In this document: positions 6,672-8,826 of the stretch, one piece after another
Numbering within the stretch: the first letter of the stretch is position 1
Layout: each line of letters opens with the position of its first letter
NCBI GenBank assembly: GCA_023228705.1
Contig: JALOAS010000111.1
Span: 1-8,826, forward strand
Direction of reading: 5' to 3'
DNA: 8,826 nt
DNA from: Ottowia sp.
GTDB taxonomy: Bacteria > Pseudomonadota > Gammaproteobacteria > Burkholderiales > Burkholderiaceae_C
Position numbers and translations under genes: made by a program
Notes under the pieces: model-generated
What the model was told of the DNA's origin: nothing
Seen by the model: the letters and a program-made list of their open reading frames with translations, nothing else
The model's database searches: none

Positions 6672-7690
6672 GTAAGAATCTATTTGACCCGACTTAGGGG
6701 GTTGAGACTAATTCTGAACTCCTTCAATTAACCATCCAACTTGATTTTGTAAGAATCTATTTGACCCGACTTAGGGGGTTGAGACTTAAGACACATTTTC
6801 CTTGAGATTCCCATAATTCATTTGTAAGAATCTATTTGACCCGACTTAGGGGGTTGAGACACAAATACATAGCTTTTCTGTAATCATGTTTCATCTTTCG
6901 TAAGAATCTATTTGACCCGACTTAGGGGGTTGAGACTTATAGTGTATTCCTATCCTACACAGGATATCAGGGAGTAAGAATCTATTTGACCCGACTTAGG
7001 GGGTTGAGACAAAATATAATGTCCAGTTCCTCCTTCAAGCCAGTCTGGTAAGAATCTATTTGACCCGACTTAGGGGGTTGAGACTCATTCCAAGACTTCG
7101 TTCTTGATTGAAACCTAAGTTATTGTAAGAATCTATTTGACCCGACTTAGGGGGTTGAGACAGAAGCCCTCTAAGAGGTAAAAAAAGAGCTTCTTTGTCC
7201 CTATGTAAGAATCTATTTGACCCGACTTAGGGGGTTGAGACCACCCCTAATGTGTACTCATCGGCTTCTTGTGTGTCTGGTCGTAAGAATCTATTTGACC
7301 CGACTTAGGGGGTTGAGACTAAATGCAACCTGCAAGAGCCACGCAATTGAAAAAGTAAGAATCTATTTGACCCGACTTAGGGGGTTGAGACAATTTGTTA
7401 TATTCATCCTGGCTTATTTCAAGCCAAGGTAAGAATCTATTTGACCCGACTTAGGGGGTTGAGACCGTTTATGTCATTTTCTAAGGCCTGCAATTCTTGA
7501 GTAAGAATCTATTTGACCCGACTTAGGGGGTTGAGACTACAGTAGACACAACAAAACATGGACAGCAAAAACAACCATGTGTAAGAATCTATTTGACCCG
7601 ACTTAGGGGGTTGAGACATATATCGAATGTTTGCACTCTAATTACTTGCCACTGTAAGAATCTATTTGACCCGACTTAGGGGGTTGAGAC

Positions 7691-7799
7691 TGACACTGTA
7701 CACAATGTCAGAACTTCTGTAAATAAGTAAGAATCTATTTGACCCGACTTAGGGGGTTGAGACGTGATAGTTGTTTTCATTATCTGACACTGTACACAA
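7691..7799 (+). other. Spacers 102 and 103: adjacent spacers from overlapping target positions
   Basis: Spacer 102 (7691-7726) and spacer 103 (7764-7799) share 15 identical nt at opposite ends and merge in one antisense frame, LFTEVLTLCTVSDNENNYH. Neighbouring spacers from one locus suggest two acquisitions close in time from the same transcript or genome. Confidence 0.8.
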
Positions 7800-8433
7800 G
7801 TAAGAATCTATTTGACCCGACTTAGGGGGTTGAGACCAAATTCCTGTTTACAATGAAAGCATTCAAAGCTTTCGTAAGAATCTATTTGACCCGACTTAGG
7901 GGGTTGAGACCCGTCTTCAAAGACGCAGGCAATGACTATTTCAGGTTCGTAAGAATCTATTTGACCCGACTTAGGGGGTTGAGACTCACTGGAATAATCC
8001 CAGCTTGAAATATTCATATCTACGTAAGAATCTATTTGACCCGACTTAGGGGGTTGAGACGCTTTGCACAATGTGCCCAGCCGCTTGGACTTGTTGCAGT
8101 AAGAATCTATTTGACCCGACTTAGGGGGTTGAGACTTAATTGCAAGCTTGTTTCTTTTTTCACTCTATCTAAGTAAGAATCTATTTGACCCGACTTAGGG
8201 GGTTGAGACTCAAGCTCGCCGTCGTTCTGGTAATCTAATTCTGTGTAAGAATCTATTTGACCCGACTTAGGGGGTTGAGACAAGTTTGAACCGCAATCTT
8301 CATCTAATACGTTATATATTGTAAGAATCTATTTGACCCGACTTAGGGGGTTGAGACCTTTGTTTCCGGACTAATATCATCATTGTAAGATAACTTGTAA
8401 GAATCTATTTGACCCGACTTAGGGGGTTGAGAC

Positions 8434-8475
8434 ATTAGTTTAACCATTCTGTCTTTCTTTTTCATAATATGTACT
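8434..8475 (+). other. Spacer 112: antisense to a probable gene start
   Basis: The opposite strand reads ATG with MKKKDRMVKL after an AT-rich stretch; no clear ribosome binding site falls within the spacer. Confidence 0.5.
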
Positions 8476-8586
8476 GTAAGAATCTATTTGACCCGACTTA
8501 GGGGGTTGAGACTAATTTCGTGAAAAATGGAAACGCTTTTTATTCGAACGTAAGAATCTATTTGACCCGACTTAGGGGGTTGAGAC

Positions 8587-8624
8587 TTTTTAATTATCTT
8601 TAGCAGAGACTTGTAAGTCTCTGT
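8587..8624 (+). other. Spacer 114: 8-bp hairpin spacer
   Basis: CAGAGACT (8604-8611) pairs with AGTCTCTG (8616-8623) over TGTA. The antisense frame TETYKSLLKIIK is open. Confidence 0.65.
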
Positions 8625-8661
8625 GTAAGAATCTATTTGACCCGACTTAGGGGGTTGAGAC

Positions 8662-8699
8662 AAAAAAAGAGAAAAAAGGGGATCAAGTCCCCTTAGTAA
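8662..8699 (+). other. Spacer 115: antisense to an intrinsic-terminator-like element
   Basis: On the opposite strand AAGGGGA and TCCCCTT (8676-8682 and 8688-8694) form a 7-bp GC-rich stem followed directly by a T-rich tract, the layout of a Rho-independent terminator. The U-tract exists only on the strand complementary to the crRNA, in agreement with the antisense bias. A frame also runs through it, so coding is not excluded. Confidence 0.65.
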
Positions 8700-8774
8700 G
8701 TAAGAATCTATTTGACCCGACTTAGGGGGTTGAGACGCTTTTGCAATCTCTTGCAACTCGGGGTCAGTTATTTT

Positions 8775-8811
8775 GTAAGAATCTATTTGACCCGACTTAG
8801 GGGGTTGAGAC
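8775..8811 (+). repeat. Last complete CRISPR repeat in the window
   Basis: It is identical to the first repeat, including the 3' end. Terminal repeats at the trailer end are often degenerate, so the perfect copy suggests that the array continues beyond the window. Confidence 0.95.
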
Positions 8812-8826
8812 TATATCCACTTTTCA
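8812..8826 (+). other. Partial spacer or trailer at window edge
   Basis: Fifteen nucleotides follow the last repeat before the window ends. This is too short to tell a 117th spacer from the trailer flank. Confidence 0.5.

Larger units (their letters stand above)
91..8811 (+). CRISPR. Large CRISPR array, 117 repeats and 116 complete spacers, probably type III
   Basis: A 37-nt direct repeat recurs with 33-43 nt unique spacers; the mean period is 74.9. Repeat starts: 91,170,244,318,391,469,544,619,689,765,841,916,989,1066,1141,1217,1292,1365,1439,1513,1590,1666,1741,1817,1893,1966,2041,2112,2185,2259,2334,2410,2483,2559,2633,2707,2779,2852,2929,3004,3080,3154,3229,3303,3377,3451,3530,3606,3680,3753,3828,3905,3983,4058,4136,4211,4284,4362,4438,4515,4592,4666,4740,4813,4887,4961,5037,5112,5189,5265,5340,5414,5488,5561,5633,5707,5781,5855,5928,6001,6076,6151,6228,6299,6371,6445,6523,6599,6672,6749,6824,6900,6974,7048,7125,7205,7283,7355,7429,7501,7581,7654,7727,7800,7874,7949,8024,8099,8173,8245,8321,8397,8476,8550,8625,8700,8775. 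Each repeat ends 36 nt after its start and spacer n follows repeat n. The array would be transcribed as one precursor and cut within repeats into crRNAs. The GTTGAGAC end, wide spacer-length range and antisense-to-mRNA spacers favour type III; a type I system sharing such repeats cannot be excluded. No cas genes are visible. The right boundary is not reached. Confidence 0.99.

Noticed and set aside
7217..7432. Plus-strand open frame through three repeats
   Set aside because: CRISPR repeat translation.
7808..8071. Minus-strand open frame with several SQPPKSGQIDSY units and Cys pairs
   Set aside because: Repeat and spacer translation; the Cys pair comes from the target of spacer 104.
8662..8699. 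Possible terminator of the array itself
   Set aside because: The U-tract is on the minus strand, so it cannot terminate + strand array transcription, and it lies wholly within a spacer.
8484..8756. Minus-strand open frame of 90 codons
   Set aside because: Repeat and spacer translation on the strand opposite to crRNA transcription.

Overview
The window is almost entirely one very large CRISPR array. I count 117 copies of a 37-nt direct repeat (91 to 8811) and 116 complete spacers of 33 to 43 nt (mean about 37.9). A 90-nt non-repetitive flank lies to the left, and 15 nt of a further spacer or trailer run off the right edge. No cas gene, RNA gene, transposon or real protein-coding gene is present. 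The short open frames that cross the array are translations of the repeat and should not be annotated as proteins.

The repeat starts GTAAGAATCT, has a short ACCC/GGGT hairpin in its 3' half and ends GTTGAGAC. That ending resembles the ATTGAAAC-like 8-nt 5' tag of crRNAs from type III and several type I systems. It implies transcription left to right on the + strand, with positions 1-90 as the leader end and the youngest spacers at the left. Every copy reads as identical.

The spacers carry the biology. Read on the strand opposite to the predicted crRNA, most are open reading frames, and several hold a Shine-Dalgarno motif plus start codon, an in-frame stop, or a terminator-like hairpin with a U-tract. 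The crRNAs are therefore predicted to be antisense to mRNAs of AT-rich, bacterial-type (Shine-Dalgarno using) mobile elements, as expected for an RNA-targeting type III effector and possibly for RNA-derived spacer acquisition. About a third of the spacers fall into 16 families that sample the same target gene again, at shifted positions or from diverged alleles. In several families the differences are synonymous in the inferred frame. The array thus looks like a record of long contact with a small set of related elements.

A second unexplained property is a marked excess of spacers with perfect inverted repeats (7 to 9 bp stems, short loops).

The host cannot be named from this window. Long repeats with a 3' tag of this kind occur in several bacterial phyla, including cyanobacteria. 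The AT-rich spacers report on the invaders, not on the host.
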